Assembly (NCBI RefSeq): GCF_004028095.1
Contig: NZ_SBHM01000007.1
Location: 1,302,001 to 1,366,000, forward strand
Direction: 5' to 3'
From: Paenarthrobacter ureafaciens
Lineage (GTDB): Bacteria; Actinomycetota; Actinomycetes; Actinomycetales; Micrococcaceae
DNA: 64,000 nucleotides
Positions 1 to 7,589 of this stretch are shown here, one piece after another. Numbering within the stretch: position 1 is the first letter of the stretch; each line of letters opens with the position of its first letter. A program made the position numbers and the translations under genes. The notes under the pieces were generated by a model. It saw only the letters and a program-made list of their open reading frames with translations, was not told the DNA's origin and did not search any database.

Positions 1-499
1 TCAGGGGAGCCTGCAGGTCATGGGTCTCCAAAGTTCCACCGGTGATTGGATCCTTGATGCGGTAGCGCACGCCGGCGACCGCCCCGGAGCCATCCGTCAG
101 CAGGTCCGTCGCCTCGGCATTCATGATGAGCGTGAAGCAGGGTTCCTGCCGGGCGGCGTCCACCAGGAAGTTCAAAAGGTCCCATTGCGGCACCATGGCC
201 ACGTAGTTGTATGGCTCCTTCAGCAGCCCAAAATCCGCCAACACAAACTCCCCGGAGCCGGCGGGGAGCCGGAAGTTGTCCATCCTGCTTTGCGGGAGTT
301 GCCGGAACCCGTCACCCAGCCCCAACTCATCGAGCAAACGGAGGGTGGAGGCGTGCACCGTGTCACCGCGGAAGTCCCGGAGGAAATCGGCGTGTTTCTC
401 CAACACGGTGACGTGGACTCCGGCCCTTGCAAGGAGCAAACCCAACACAATGCCGGCCGGACCTCCGCCGACCACAGCGCACTGAGTGGGTTTCTCCAT
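1..499 (-). CDS. FAD-dependent aromatic monooxygenase, partial (C-terminus outside window)
   Basis: This reading frame begins at an ATG (497-499, minus strand) and stays open to the left edge, so only the first 166 residues are present. The N-terminus has the FAD-binding dinucleotide fold GGGPAG at about residues 10-15, a glutamate at the end of the second strand (VLEKH), and an RGDTVH segment near residue 43, a pattern typical of UbiH/PheA/TfdB-type flavoprotein hydroxylases that use NAD(P)H and oxygen on aromatic rings. It stops 12 bases before the downstream penicillin-binding protein gene ends at 512, so the two are tandem on the minus strand. The substrate cannot be judged from this fragment. 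Confidence 0.75.
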   Translation of the reverse strand, partial: MEKPTQCAVVGGGPAGIVLGLLLARAGVHVTVLEKHADFLRDFRGDTVHASTLRLLDELGLGDGFRQLPQSRMDNFRLPAGSGEFVLADFGLLKEPYNYVAMVPQWDLLNFLVDAARQEPCFTLIMNAEATDLLTDGSGAVAGVRYRIKDPITGGTLETHDLQAPL

Positions 500-511
500 G
501 CCAGCCTCCCG

Positions 512-2509
512 TTAGCCTGCCGCAGTCAGGAATGACTTCAGCAAGGGTCCGCTGGTGGTTGCGCCCAAGCCGCCGTCCTCGACAAATACTGCCACCGCAA
601 GGTCTCCGTGAACAGCAACAATCCATGCATGGGTTTTTGGCGGATCCTCGTTGCCGAACTCAGCCGTTCCGGTCTTCGCGCCCACAGGCGCCCCCGGAAC
701 CTGGGCCAGGAACCCGGCGTGCCCGGATGTCACCACGGCCCGCATCATGTCCGAGAGCCCAGCGGCTTCTTCCTTGGTGATCGGGTTGGTGGACGCCGGG
801 GACGGCGTTGTGGTTGCCGTGGCGGAAGCCGACGACGGCGACGCGGTGCCGCCTTCCGCTGGCGCAGCACCGGCGTCGGGGTTCCGGGTTTCCGCATCAG
901 CGGCGTCTGCATTCAACACCAACTGGGGTGAGACCGGAGCTCCGTTGCCCACGGAAGCGGCCATCACCGCTGCGGCCAAGGGTGAGAACAGGACCTTGCC
1001 CTGGCCGATCATGGACGCCGCGTGCTCGGTGCCTTCAGCTTCGCCGGGCACGGACCCAAGGAATGCGTCCGCACCCAGCTTGGGGGCCTCAACCGCCACA
1101 CCAAGTGCCGTTGCCGCCGACTCCAACTGGGCTTGGGTGACGGTATCCCGGGCATTGATGAATGCGGTGTTGCAGGAGTGTGCAAAGGCATCCCGGAGGG
1201 CGACCGATCCCAGGGAACCTTCCGGGTAACCCTCGGCATTCTTGAAAGTGCGGCCGTCCACGGTGACTGTCGGCGGGCAGTCGACCTTGGAATCCGGCGT
1301 AGCACCATTGCGGAACATGGCCAGCGAGTCCACGATCTTAAAGGTTGAACCCGGCGCGTACTGGCCCAGGAAAGCCGTGTTGTAACCGTTGCTGCCGGGA
1401 CCCGACGCTGCCGCGAGCACAGCCCCCGTGGACGGCCTGAGGGCAACGATCGCGGACGCCGGTTCAATGTTGGCGAGGGTTTCTTCAGCCAGCTGTTGGA
1501 GTTTCAGGTCCAGCGTGGTCTTGAGGGTGGTACCCGCTTCAGCCGGGGTCGAGAAGAGCACTTTGGTGTCCGGGGTCCCGCCTTCCGCTGCGGGCTTGGC
1601 GGTAGCAACCACTTCCACGCCGTCCTTGCCGCGCAAAAGGGAGTCGTACTTCTGCTGCAGGCCACCGGTCCCGGTGCTGTCGCCTGCCCGCAAGGCACCG
1701 TTCGACTTCTCGATCTGTTCGGCACTGGCCTGTCCCACGGAGCCCAGCAGGGCCCGCGCGAAGGTACGCGTCGGTGCCAGCGCCATGGAATCGGCGATGC
1801 TCGCACCGCCGGGGATTGCCTTGATCTTCGCCTCGGTGATGTCTGCCGTGTAGGCCCGGAGCACAATTCCTTCAACGAACGCCTGCGGTCCGGAAGCGGC
1901 AACCTGCTTCGCGTATTCTTCAACGTCCAAGCCGAGCAAGGCAGCCATGGCGCGGGCCGAGGCATCGGATTGATCCTCGGAAACCTTGGTTTTGTCGATC
2001 CCCACACGGAAAACCGGCCGGTCCTCAACGATCGGCGTGTCACCGGCACCAAGAATCCCGCCGCGTTGGGCCGGAACCGTCTTGGCGGACAACGTCTCTC
2101 CGTCTGTCAGTTCAGGCGCCAGGAGCCCGGGGTTCCACTGAACGGCCCACTTGTCCCCGTCCTTCTTAAGGGAGGCCTCCAGGCTGTACTCCCATTGGGC
2201 GGACCCGATGTTCCAGCTGTAATTCAAAGGGACGGTTGCGGTGTCTCCGTCGAGCTTCACCTCTCCGGACTGGACCGAAGGTTTCGCACCGAGTCCCTGG
2301 AACACCGCCTTAAGTTCGTCATTCGCCGCCGCGGCGTCCTTGCCCTGAACGGCGAGCTGACCGACGTCGAGCGCTTCCAGCGACGAGGCCAGCTGCTTGG
2401 CGGCGTTCTCGGCACCCTCACGGCCATCGCCGCAGGCTGTCAAAGAGCCGGCCATCATCAGCGCAGCGAGTCCCAAGACCAGATTCCTAAGTTTCCCCAT
2501 TTGCGTCAT
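512..2509 (-). CDS. Lipoprotein penicillin-binding protein (class B-like transpeptidase)
   Basis: A D,D-transpeptidase that would cross-link peptidoglycan outside the membrane. From the chosen ATG at 2509 the N-terminus is a lipoprotein signal with lipobox LTAC (Cys26), which is the reason for preferring this start over one 14 codons upstream. An NTF2-like N-terminal domain resembling MecA_N follows (about 30-145), then a dimerisation domain and the transpeptidase domain with STFK (active Ser388), SCN (445-447) and KTG (612-614). A stretch rich in Ala, Thr, Ser and Pro (about residues 535-575) lies between SCN and KTG and looks like a disordered loop. Not in a recognised division operon; possibly an accessory or low-affinity PBP (inference). 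Confidence 0.88.
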   Translation of the reverse strand: MTQMGKLRNLVLGLAALMMAGSLTACGDGREGAENAAKQLASSLEALDVGQLAVQGKDAAAANDELKAVFQGLGAKPSVQSGEVKLDGDTATVPLNYSWNIGSAQWEYSLEASLKKDGDKWAVQWNPGLLAPELTDGETLSAKTVPAQRGGILGAGDTPIVEDRPVFRVGIDKTKVSEDQSDASARAMAALLGLDVEEYAKQVAASGPQAFVEGIVLRAYTADITEAKIKAIPGGASIADSMALAPTRTFARALLGSVGQASAEQIEKSNGALRAGDSTGTGGLQQKYDSLLRGKDGVEVVATAKPAAEGGTPDTKVLFSTPAEAGTTLKTTLDLKLQQLAEETLANIEPASAIVALRPSTGAVLAAASGPGSNGYNTAFLGQYAPGSTFKIVDSLAMFRNGATPDSKVDCPPTVTVDGRTFKNAEGYPEGSLGSVALRDAFAHSCNTAFINARDTVTQAQLESAATALGVAVEAPKLGADAFLGSVPGEAEGTEHAASMIGQGKVLFSPLAAAVMAASVGNGAPVSPQLVLNADAADAETRNPDAGAAPAEGGTASPSSASATATTTPSPASTNPITKEEAAGLSDMMRAVVTSGHAGFLAQVPGAPVGAKTGTAEFGNEDPPKTHAWIVAVHGDLAVAVFVEDGGLGATTSGPLLKSFLTAAG

Positions 2510-2568
2510 TATGCCGGGTTCCACTGACAGTTTCCCGTCCCGACCACACATCGGACGGTCGCGCGTGC

Positions 2569-3225
2569 CTACTGGCCCCTGATGATCCTTTGCTTGGTTG
2601 CGGCGGCGATTGCGGCTGTCCGGTTGTCCACTCCGAGCTTGGCGTAGATATGCACCAGATGGGTTTTTACGGTGGCCTCGGAGATAAACAATTGCTTCGC
2701 CAGGGCACGGTTGCTCATACCTGTGGCCAGCAGTTCAAGCAGTTCGACTTCCCTGCCGCTCAGCGCCGGCGATGGGTTCCGGATGCGGCCCATGAGCCGG
2801 GCGGCAACCTCCGGGGCCAAGGCGGTTTCGCCCGACGCGGCAGCCAGCACGGCTTGCCGGATCTGTTCGGGTGGCGCGTCCTTCAGCATGTAGCCGCTTG
2901 CGCCCGCCTCCACTGCGGCGAGGATGTCCGCATCGGTGTCGTAGGTGGTGAGGATGAGGACAGGCGGCGGCGGACTGCCGCCTTCGCCGGCCCTGATTTT
3001 TCCCGTTGCGGTGACGCCGTCCATTCCCGAACCCATTTGCAGGTCCATGAGCACCAGCTGCACGGGTTCGCCCAGGGTGTTCAATCTGGTCAACTCAGCC
3101 AGCGCGGCGGCGCCATCAGCCGCTTCGGCCACCACGGCGACCCCGGGGAAGTCGGCCAACATGGCGCGCAATCCTGCCCTGACAACCGGGTGGTCATCCA
3201 CCAACAAGACCCTTATGTCCTTCAT
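2569..3225 (-). CDS. LuxR/NarL-family response regulator
   Basis: A two-component response regulator of 218 residues. The receiver domain (about 1-125) has the acidic pair DD at 10-11, phospho-acceptor Asp61 in the strand ending LMDLQ, a conserved Thr near residue 93 (TTYDTD) and Lys in the MLKDAP loop. The C-terminal LuxR helix-turn-helix (about 155-212) carries the usual REVELL and TVKTHL signatures. Its ATG overlaps the stop of the sensor kinase gene by four bases (ATGA), so the two are translationally coupled. It probably regulates the divergent ABC transporter at 4703-6501 (inference from position). Confidence 0.92.
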   Translation of the reverse strand: MKDIRVLLVDDHPVVRAGLRAMLADFPGVAVVAEAADGAAALAELTRLNTLGEPVQLVLMDLQMGSGMDGVTATGKIRAGEGGSPPPPVLILTTYDTDADILAAVEAGASGYMLKDAPPEQIRQAVLAAASGETALAPEVAARLMGRIRNPSPALSGREVELLELLATGMSNRALAKQLFISEATVKTHLVHIYAKLGVDNRTAAIAAATKQRIIRGQ

Positions 3226-4598
3226 GCCGGATCCTTCCCTCGAAGTGGCAGCCGGATGGCCACCACCGTCCCTTCTCCCGGCGACGACTCAACGTCCAAG
3301 CTGCCGTTGAGTGCGGTTACCCGCTCCCGCAGGCCGGAAAGCCCGACGCCGGTTCCGTCACCGCGCGCCGTACCGGCCGCCGTCGTGGGATCGAAACCTA
3401 CGCCGTCGTCGAAAACGTCCAGTGTCACCTCCGTGCCCGGATCCGCGTCGAGAAAGGACAAGGTGACGACGGCGGAGCGCGCGTGGGCGTGTGCCCACAC
3501 GTTTGCGAGGGAAGCCTGGGCGGCCCGGAGCAGGGTGGTTTGATAGGCGTTGGGCAGTTCTACCGGCGTACCCACCAACTCGAACCGGCACCGAAGATCC
3601 GCCCCGCGGGCAGCGGCTTCAGTCTCCGTCTTCATGCAAAGTCGCCGGAGAGTGTCCACCAACCCCGACTCCGCGAGGTCCGGGGAGCGAAGGCCCCGCA
3701 CGAAGTTGCGGGCTTCGGCCAAGTTGGCGGAAGCCGTCTCTTGAACCGTCCTGAGCCGCTCCCGGGCAACGTCTACATTGCCCTCAGCCAAGGCCTTCTC
3801 TGCGGATCGGCCCATGAGGACAATGCTGGAGAAGCCCTGCGCCAAAGTGTCGTGAATTTCGCGTGCCAAGCGTTCCCTCTCACCGACCATGCCGGCCTCG
3901 TGCTGGGTCCGGGCGAGTTCGGCGCGGGTCCGCCTGAGTTCTTCCGCCACGCGCCGTTGGCTTTCTGCCTCGTGGAACAGGGCCCGATACGCCATCCCGG
4001 TGACCACGGCGAAGCCGGCCCCGAACACCGGCCCCAGAACCATGGCCGGCTGCAGCCCGCCGTCGGCCGTCCCCTGGCCGTGGAACCAGAGGGCACCCAC
4101 CAACAGCGCGGTAGTAGCCGCAATCGAGAGCAGCGCGGCGGAACGAGGCAAGAGGTGCAACTGCAGGAAGAACAGCGGGAAGGCAACCCAGGCGAAGTCG
4201 CCGCTGACCAGCAGGAGCAGGAGCCACAGAAGCATGACGGCACCAAGCCACCACCCTGCGTAGGGCGAGGGATCAAAAGCTTCGGCTGAGTTGGCGTGGC
4301 GCTTTTCCAGGACCGTCCCGGTCAAGTAGACGACTACAAGCACAGTGGAAAGTGCCAAGCCGGCTGTGAGGGCAAGTTGCGGCACGCCGGGTCCTGCCAG
4401 CAGCCGGACCACTGCGACCAGCAGCAGAACCGCGAAGCCCACGTGAAGGCTCACCCGAAGCACGCGGAGAATCGCCGTAGTCGGGGTATCGCGTTCCTGG
4501 AGCTGCACGTCTTCCAGCGTATCTTCGGGCCGTGGCGGGAACGGGGGAATGTGGCGGATCCGCACCCGAATCAACCTTTCGGTTGATTCGCCCTTCAA
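3222..4598 (-). CDS. Sensor histidine kinase (HisKA_3 type)
   Basis: Membrane sensor kinase partner of the adjacent response regulator. Using the longest start (4598), six hydrophobic segments occur at about 50-67, 73-93, 115-132, 134-150, 153-172 and 187-205. A coiled-coil follows (about 207-240), then the HisKA_3 H-box EIHDTLAQ with His249, and a HATPase domain with DDGVGF and a late GEGT motif. The true start is uncertain: a perfect 10-bp inverted repeat (4567-4590) lies inside the first ten codons of the long form, while GTG codons at 4565 and 4508 would place it upstream of the gene. The transmembrane sensor has few extracytoplasmic residues, so it may sense envelope stress or a membrane ligand (inference). 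Confidence 0.9.
   Translation of the reverse strand: MKGESTERLIRVRIRHIPPFPPRPEDTLEDVQLQERDTPTTAILRVLRVSLHVGFAVLLLVAVVRLLAGPGVPQLALTAGLALSTVLVVVYLTGTVLEKRHANSAEAFDPSPYAGWWLGAVMLLWLLLLLVSGDFAWVAFPLFFLQLHLLPRSAALLSIAATTALLVGALWFHGQGTADGGLQPAMVLGPVFGAGFAVVTGMAYRALFHEAESQRRVAEELRRTRAELARTQHEAGMVGERERLAREIHDTLAQGFSSIVLMGRSAEKALAEGNVDVARERLRTVQETASANLAEARNFVRGLRSPDLAESGLVDTLRRLCMKTETEAAARGADLRCRFELVGTPVELPNAYQTTLLRAAQASLANVWAHAHARSAVVTLSFLDADPGTEVTLDVFDDGVGFDPTTAAGTARGDGTGVGLSGLRERVTALNGSLDVESSPGEGTVVAIRLPLRGKDPA
4567..4590. promoter_or_regulatory. Perfect inverted repeat between divergent two-component and ABC operons
   Basis: Ten-base arms CGAATCAACC and GGTTGATTCG are separated by TTTC. It sits in the region between the divergent sensor kinase and ABC permease genes, so it is a candidate operator for the response regulator. 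If the kinase starts at GTG 4565, the hairpin would instead lie in its leader, with GAAAGG (an SD-like sequence) spanning the loop and stem. Confidence 0.55.
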
Positions 4599-4702
4599 CC
4601 CAACGATTCCCGTCGTTCATCCCTGTTCCCGATGGAATGGCGGGCGTGTAACGGAAAAGTTGGGAGTGCCGGGACAGGCCCGGACCAATACGAAGGAATC
4701 AA

Positions 4703-5776
4703 ATGTTTCTTGCCATCCGCGACATCCGTTTCGCGAAAGGCCGCTTCGCTCTCATGGGAGGCGTGGTGGCCCTCATAACGCTCCTGCTCGTCATGTTGTC
4801 CGGGTTGACTGCCGGCCTGGGCAACCAATCCACGTCGGCCATTGCCGCGTTGCCTGTGCAACAGATCGTGTTCGGCGCGCCCGCAGGCAGCCAACCCACG
4901 TTGTCCTATACGGAATCCGAAGTGTCCAGGGACCAGCTCCAGTCGTGGCGCGGAAGGCCTGGCGTCGCCTCGGTCCATGAACTCGGCATCAGCCAAACCC
5001 GCTTCCAGTCGGTCAACGGAAACGGGGAGGCTAGTGGCACAGCCAACGTGGCAGTTTTCGGCGGAGACCTGGTGGATGTGGATGACGGATCAGCGGTTGT
5101 CAGTGAGAGTGTGGCCAAGGAACTGGACGTACAGCCGGGGAGCCGCGTGCGCCTCGCCGGCAACACGTTCGTGGTCTCGGACGTTGTGAGGGACCAGTGG
5201 TACTCACACACTCCGGTCGTCTGGACCACGCTGTCCGACTGGCGCTCCATTTCGCACTCCGCACCTGATACGGCAACCGTCCTGGGCGTGAAGTCCGACG
5301 CCGGAACCTCCTTGGATATCCAAGCCGCCAACGCGGCGGCCGGGACGGTCAGCAGCGACGTCCAGGGATCTTTCCAGGCCCTCGGTTCCTACAAGAGCGA
5401 AAACGGCTCACTCATGCTGATGCAGGCATTTCTTTACGGCATATCGGCCTTGGTAATCATGGCTTTCCTGACTGTGTGGACCGTACAGCGGACCCGGGAC
5501 ATTGCCGTTCTCCGGGCTCTTGGGGGATCAACGGGTTACGTCCTGCGTGATGCGTTGGCCCAGGCGGCAATCGTGCTGTGTGCCGGGGCTGGTGCGGGCG
5601 GACTGCTGGGGTTGATCGGCGGTACGGCTGCCGCACAAGCTGCACCCTTCCTGATCACCCCGTTGACCACTCTGCTTCCCGTAATGGGCATTGTGGTCCT
5701 GGGATTGGCCGGAGCGGTCCTGGCCGTTGGACGCGTCACCAAGGTCGATCCATTGCTTGCCCTCGGCGGCAACTAA
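4703..5776 (+). CDS. ABC transporter permease, FtsX/MacB-like
   Basis: Membrane subunit of an ABC exporter or envelope-remodelling complex, 357 residues. One N-terminal membrane helix (about 17-40) is followed by a large extracytoplasmic domain (about 45-230), then three helices in the FtsX core (about 245-265, 290-320, 325-345). The motif WTVQRTRDIAVLRALG in the loop between the last helices is typical of MacB/LolC-type permeases. The ATPase gene begins 26 bases downstream, so the two form an operon. Substrate unknown; such pairs next to two-component systems often serve antimicrobial-peptide resistance or cell-wall hydrolase control, which is only an inference here. Confidence 0.9.
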   Translation: MFLAIRDIRFAKGRFALMGGVVALITLLLVMLSGLTAGLGNQSTSAIAALPVQQIVFGAPAGSQPTLSYTESEVSRDQLQSWRGRPGVASVHELGISQTRFQSVNGNGEASGTANVAVFGGDLVDVDDGSAVVSESVAKELDVQPGSRVRLAGNTFVVSDVVRDQWYSHTPVVWTTLSDWRSISHSAPDTATVLGVKSDAGTSLDIQAANAAAGTVSSDVQGSFQALGSYKSENGSLMLMQAFLYGISALVIMAFLTVWTVQRTRDIAVLRALGGSTGYVLRDALAQAAIVLCAGAGAGGLLGLIGGTAAAQAAPFLITPLTTLLPVMGIVVLGLAGAVLAVGRVTKVDPLLALGGN

Positions 5777-5802
5777 TTCATTCCACGAAAGGTATATGTC
5801 CA

Positions 5803-6501
5803 ATGTCAGCCCTTGGCCTTGTCAACGTCTCGCTGGAGTACGCGGACGGTTCTTCCACCCTTAAAGCACTCGACCACGTGGACCTCACTGTTGCCCAGGG
5901 TGAGTTCCTCTCCGTGGTCGGGCCTTCCGGCTCAGGGAAGTCATCGCTGCTTGCCGTCGCTTCCACGCTCATCGTGCCGACACATGGCGTCGTCATCATC
6001 GACGGCGAAGACGTCACCGCAATCACGCCGGCCCAACGCACCGTGCTGCGGCGTGAAAAGGTTGGCATCGTCTTCCAGCAACCCAACCTCCTGCCGTCGT
6101 TGACCGCCGTCGAGCAGTTGCTGATGCGGGAGCATCTGCGGGGGAAGGCCGGGGCAGGAGAACAGCGCAAAGCGCGGGAGCTCCTGGACACGGTTGGCCT
6201 CGGTTCAGTCCTGGACAAGCGTCCCCATCAGCTCTCCGGCGGGCAGCGTCAACGGGTCAACATTGCCCGGGCGCTCATGCGGAACCCCTCCGTCCTCCTT
6301 GTCGACGAACCCACCGCCGCGCTGGACCACCAGCGGAGTGAGTCGATCGTCCGGTTGCTCAGAAGAATTACGGACGAGTTCGCAACAGCGACCGTGATGG
6401 TCACCCACGACACCGAGTTCCTTCCGCTGACCGATGCGGTGGCCGTGATGCGGGACGGGCGCCTCAGCCGCGAAAGCATCCCTTCCACGCAGATGAGTTA
6501 G
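5803..6501 (+). CDS. ABC transporter ATP-binding protein (MacB/LolD-like)
   Basis: Cytoplasmic ATPase partner of the preceding permease, 232 residues from the ATG at 5803 (ribosome-binding GAAAGG at 5787-5792). All ABC motifs are present: Walker A GPSGSGKSS near residues 40-48, Q-loop VFQQPN, signature LSGGQRQR, Walker B LLVDEPTAALD and the H-loop VTHD. The sequence is of the LolD/MacB/FtsE class that works with four-helix FtsX-like permeases. The stop codon overlaps the stop of the convergent HxlR regulator by four bases (6498-6501), leaving no room for a separate terminator. Confidence 0.95.
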   Translation: MSALGLVNVSLEYADGSSTLKALDHVDLTVAQGEFLSVVGPSGSGKSSLLAVASTLIVPTHGVVIIDGEDVTAITPAQRTVLRREKVGIVFQQPNLLPSLTAVEQLLMREHLRGKAGAGEQRKARELLDTVGLGSVLDKRPHQLSGGQRQRVNIARALMRNPSVLLVDEPTAALDHQRSESIVRLLRRITDEFATATVMVTHDTEFLPLTDAVAVMRDGRLSRESIPSTQMS

Positions 6502-6899
6502 CCTCCTGCGGGGCCCAGCACCGCCTTGTCCTGCTCCTCTTCATAGGCATCGCGTGCTTCGAGGATGGCGGGAACGTGACTCTCGGCCCACTCCCGCAAC
6601 ATCCTCAGCGGTTCCAGGAGGGAGGCGCCCATCTCGGTGAGTTCGTAATCCACGCGTGGTGGCACTTGGGCGTGGATGGTCCGGGTGATCAGCCCGTCCC
6701 TCTCCAAAGTCCGAAGCGTCTGGGTCAGCACCTTGGGCGTCACCACGTTGACCATCTTCCGCAACTCGGAGAAACGGACCGGGCCGTCGCCCAGGACCTG
6801 AATGACCAGCGAAGCCCATTTGTCCCCGATCCGTTGGAGGATCACCCGGGACGGGCAGTTGGGATCGAAGACGTTTGCCGGCAGTTTGGAGGTATCCAC
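6498..6899 (-). CDS. HxlR-family winged-helix transcriptional regulator
   Basis: DNA-binding regulator of 133 residues with the HxlR (YtfH/YodB) winged helix. Conserved features include a Cys at residue 15 (NCPSR), GDKWASLVI, RFSELRK, the recognition helix VTPKVLTQTLRTLERDGLI and the wing with YELTEMG. In several HxlR proteins the single N-terminal Cys senses electrophiles or oxidants, so a redox role is possible (family knowledge). It is divergent from an NAD(P)-binding protein gene, and a perfect inverted repeat stands between them, which suggests it controls that neighbour and itself. Confidence 0.92.
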   Translation of the reverse strand: MDTSKLPANVFDPNCPSRVILQRIGDKWASLVIQVLGDGPVRFSELRKMVNVVTPKVLTQTLRTLERDGLITRTIHAQVPPRVDYELTEMGASLLEPLRMLREWAESHVPAILEARDAYEEEQDKAVLGPAGG

Positions 6900-6927
6900 G
6901 AGGTAACTAGGTTCCTTTGAAGCTATC

Positions 6928-6944
6928 AGTATCAGAAAGATACT
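6928..6944. promoter_or_regulatory. Putative HxlR operator
   Basis: AGTATC and GATACT arms are separated by AGAAA in the 81-base gap between the divergent regulator and reductase genes. Position and symmetry fit a dimeric winged-helix regulator binding site; assignment is by inference. Confidence 0.55.
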
Positions 6945-6980
6945 TTTGGTTCATCACCAGCTTAGCAACCGAGGAGAGCT

Positions 6981-7586
6981 ATGAAAATCGCAGTATATGG
7001 CGCAAGCGGAATGGTCGGCAGCGAGATCGTCAAGGAGTCCCTCAGCCGTGGTCATGACGTCACGGCCATCTCCCGCAGTGGCACCGAAGTCCCCGGAGCC
7101 ACCTCGAAGGCCGCCGACCAAGCTGACAGCCAGGCGTTTTCCACAGTGGCCAGGGACCACGACGTCGTTGTGCTGGCGACGGGCCCCAGCCGCACCGGCG
7201 GCGACCACGCCGAGTGGCTCGAGGCCATGTCCACGGCCTACAGCAACGCCGCGGGCACCCGCCTGATGATCGTTGGCGGTGCCGGCACGCTCGAGGTGGA
7301 CGGGGTCCGCCTGCTCGACTCACCTGAGTTCCCCGAAGCTTACAAAGCCGAGGCCACTACCGCAGCGAAAGCACTGGAGGTAGTCCGTGAGGCACCGGAA
7401 GAACTCGACTGGACTGTCCTTGCTCCCGCCCCGGTGATCCAGCCGGGAGAACGCACAGGCGCATACAAGGTGGCCAGGGATACACCGGCCGGAGCGTCCA
7501 TCTCCTCGCAGGATTACGCAGTCGCGATGCTGGACGAGATCGAGTCTCCGAGCCACCGCCGCACCCGGTTCACCGCAGCAAACTAA
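6981..7586 (+). CDS. NAD(P)-binding oxidoreductase, atypical SDR (NmrA/YwnB-like)
   Basis: A 201-residue Rossmann-fold protein. The N-terminal GASGMVGSEI (residues 8-17) is the glycine-rich nucleotide loop of atypical short-chain dehydrogenases, and the next strand ends in ISRSG, where Arg and Ser favour NADP over NAD. The central VVLATGPSR, LMIVGGAGTLEV and WTVLAPAPVIQPGERTG segments match the YwnB/BVR-B-like family. Ribosome-binding GAGGAG lies at 6970-6975. Its divergent pairing with an HxlR regulator is common and suggests a role in handling quinones or reactive electrophiles (inference). The precise substrate is not apparent. Confidence 0.88.
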   Translation: MKIAVYGASGMVGSEIVKESLSRGHDVTAISRSGTEVPGATSKAADQADSQAFSTVARDHDVVVLATGPSRTGGDHAEWLEAMSTAYSNAAGTRLMIVGGAGTLEVDGVRLLDSPEFPEAYKAEATTAAKALEVVREAPEELDWTVLAPAPVIQPGERTGAYKVARDTPAGASISSQDYAVAMLDEIESPSHRRTRFTAAN

Positions 7587-7589
7587 CCG

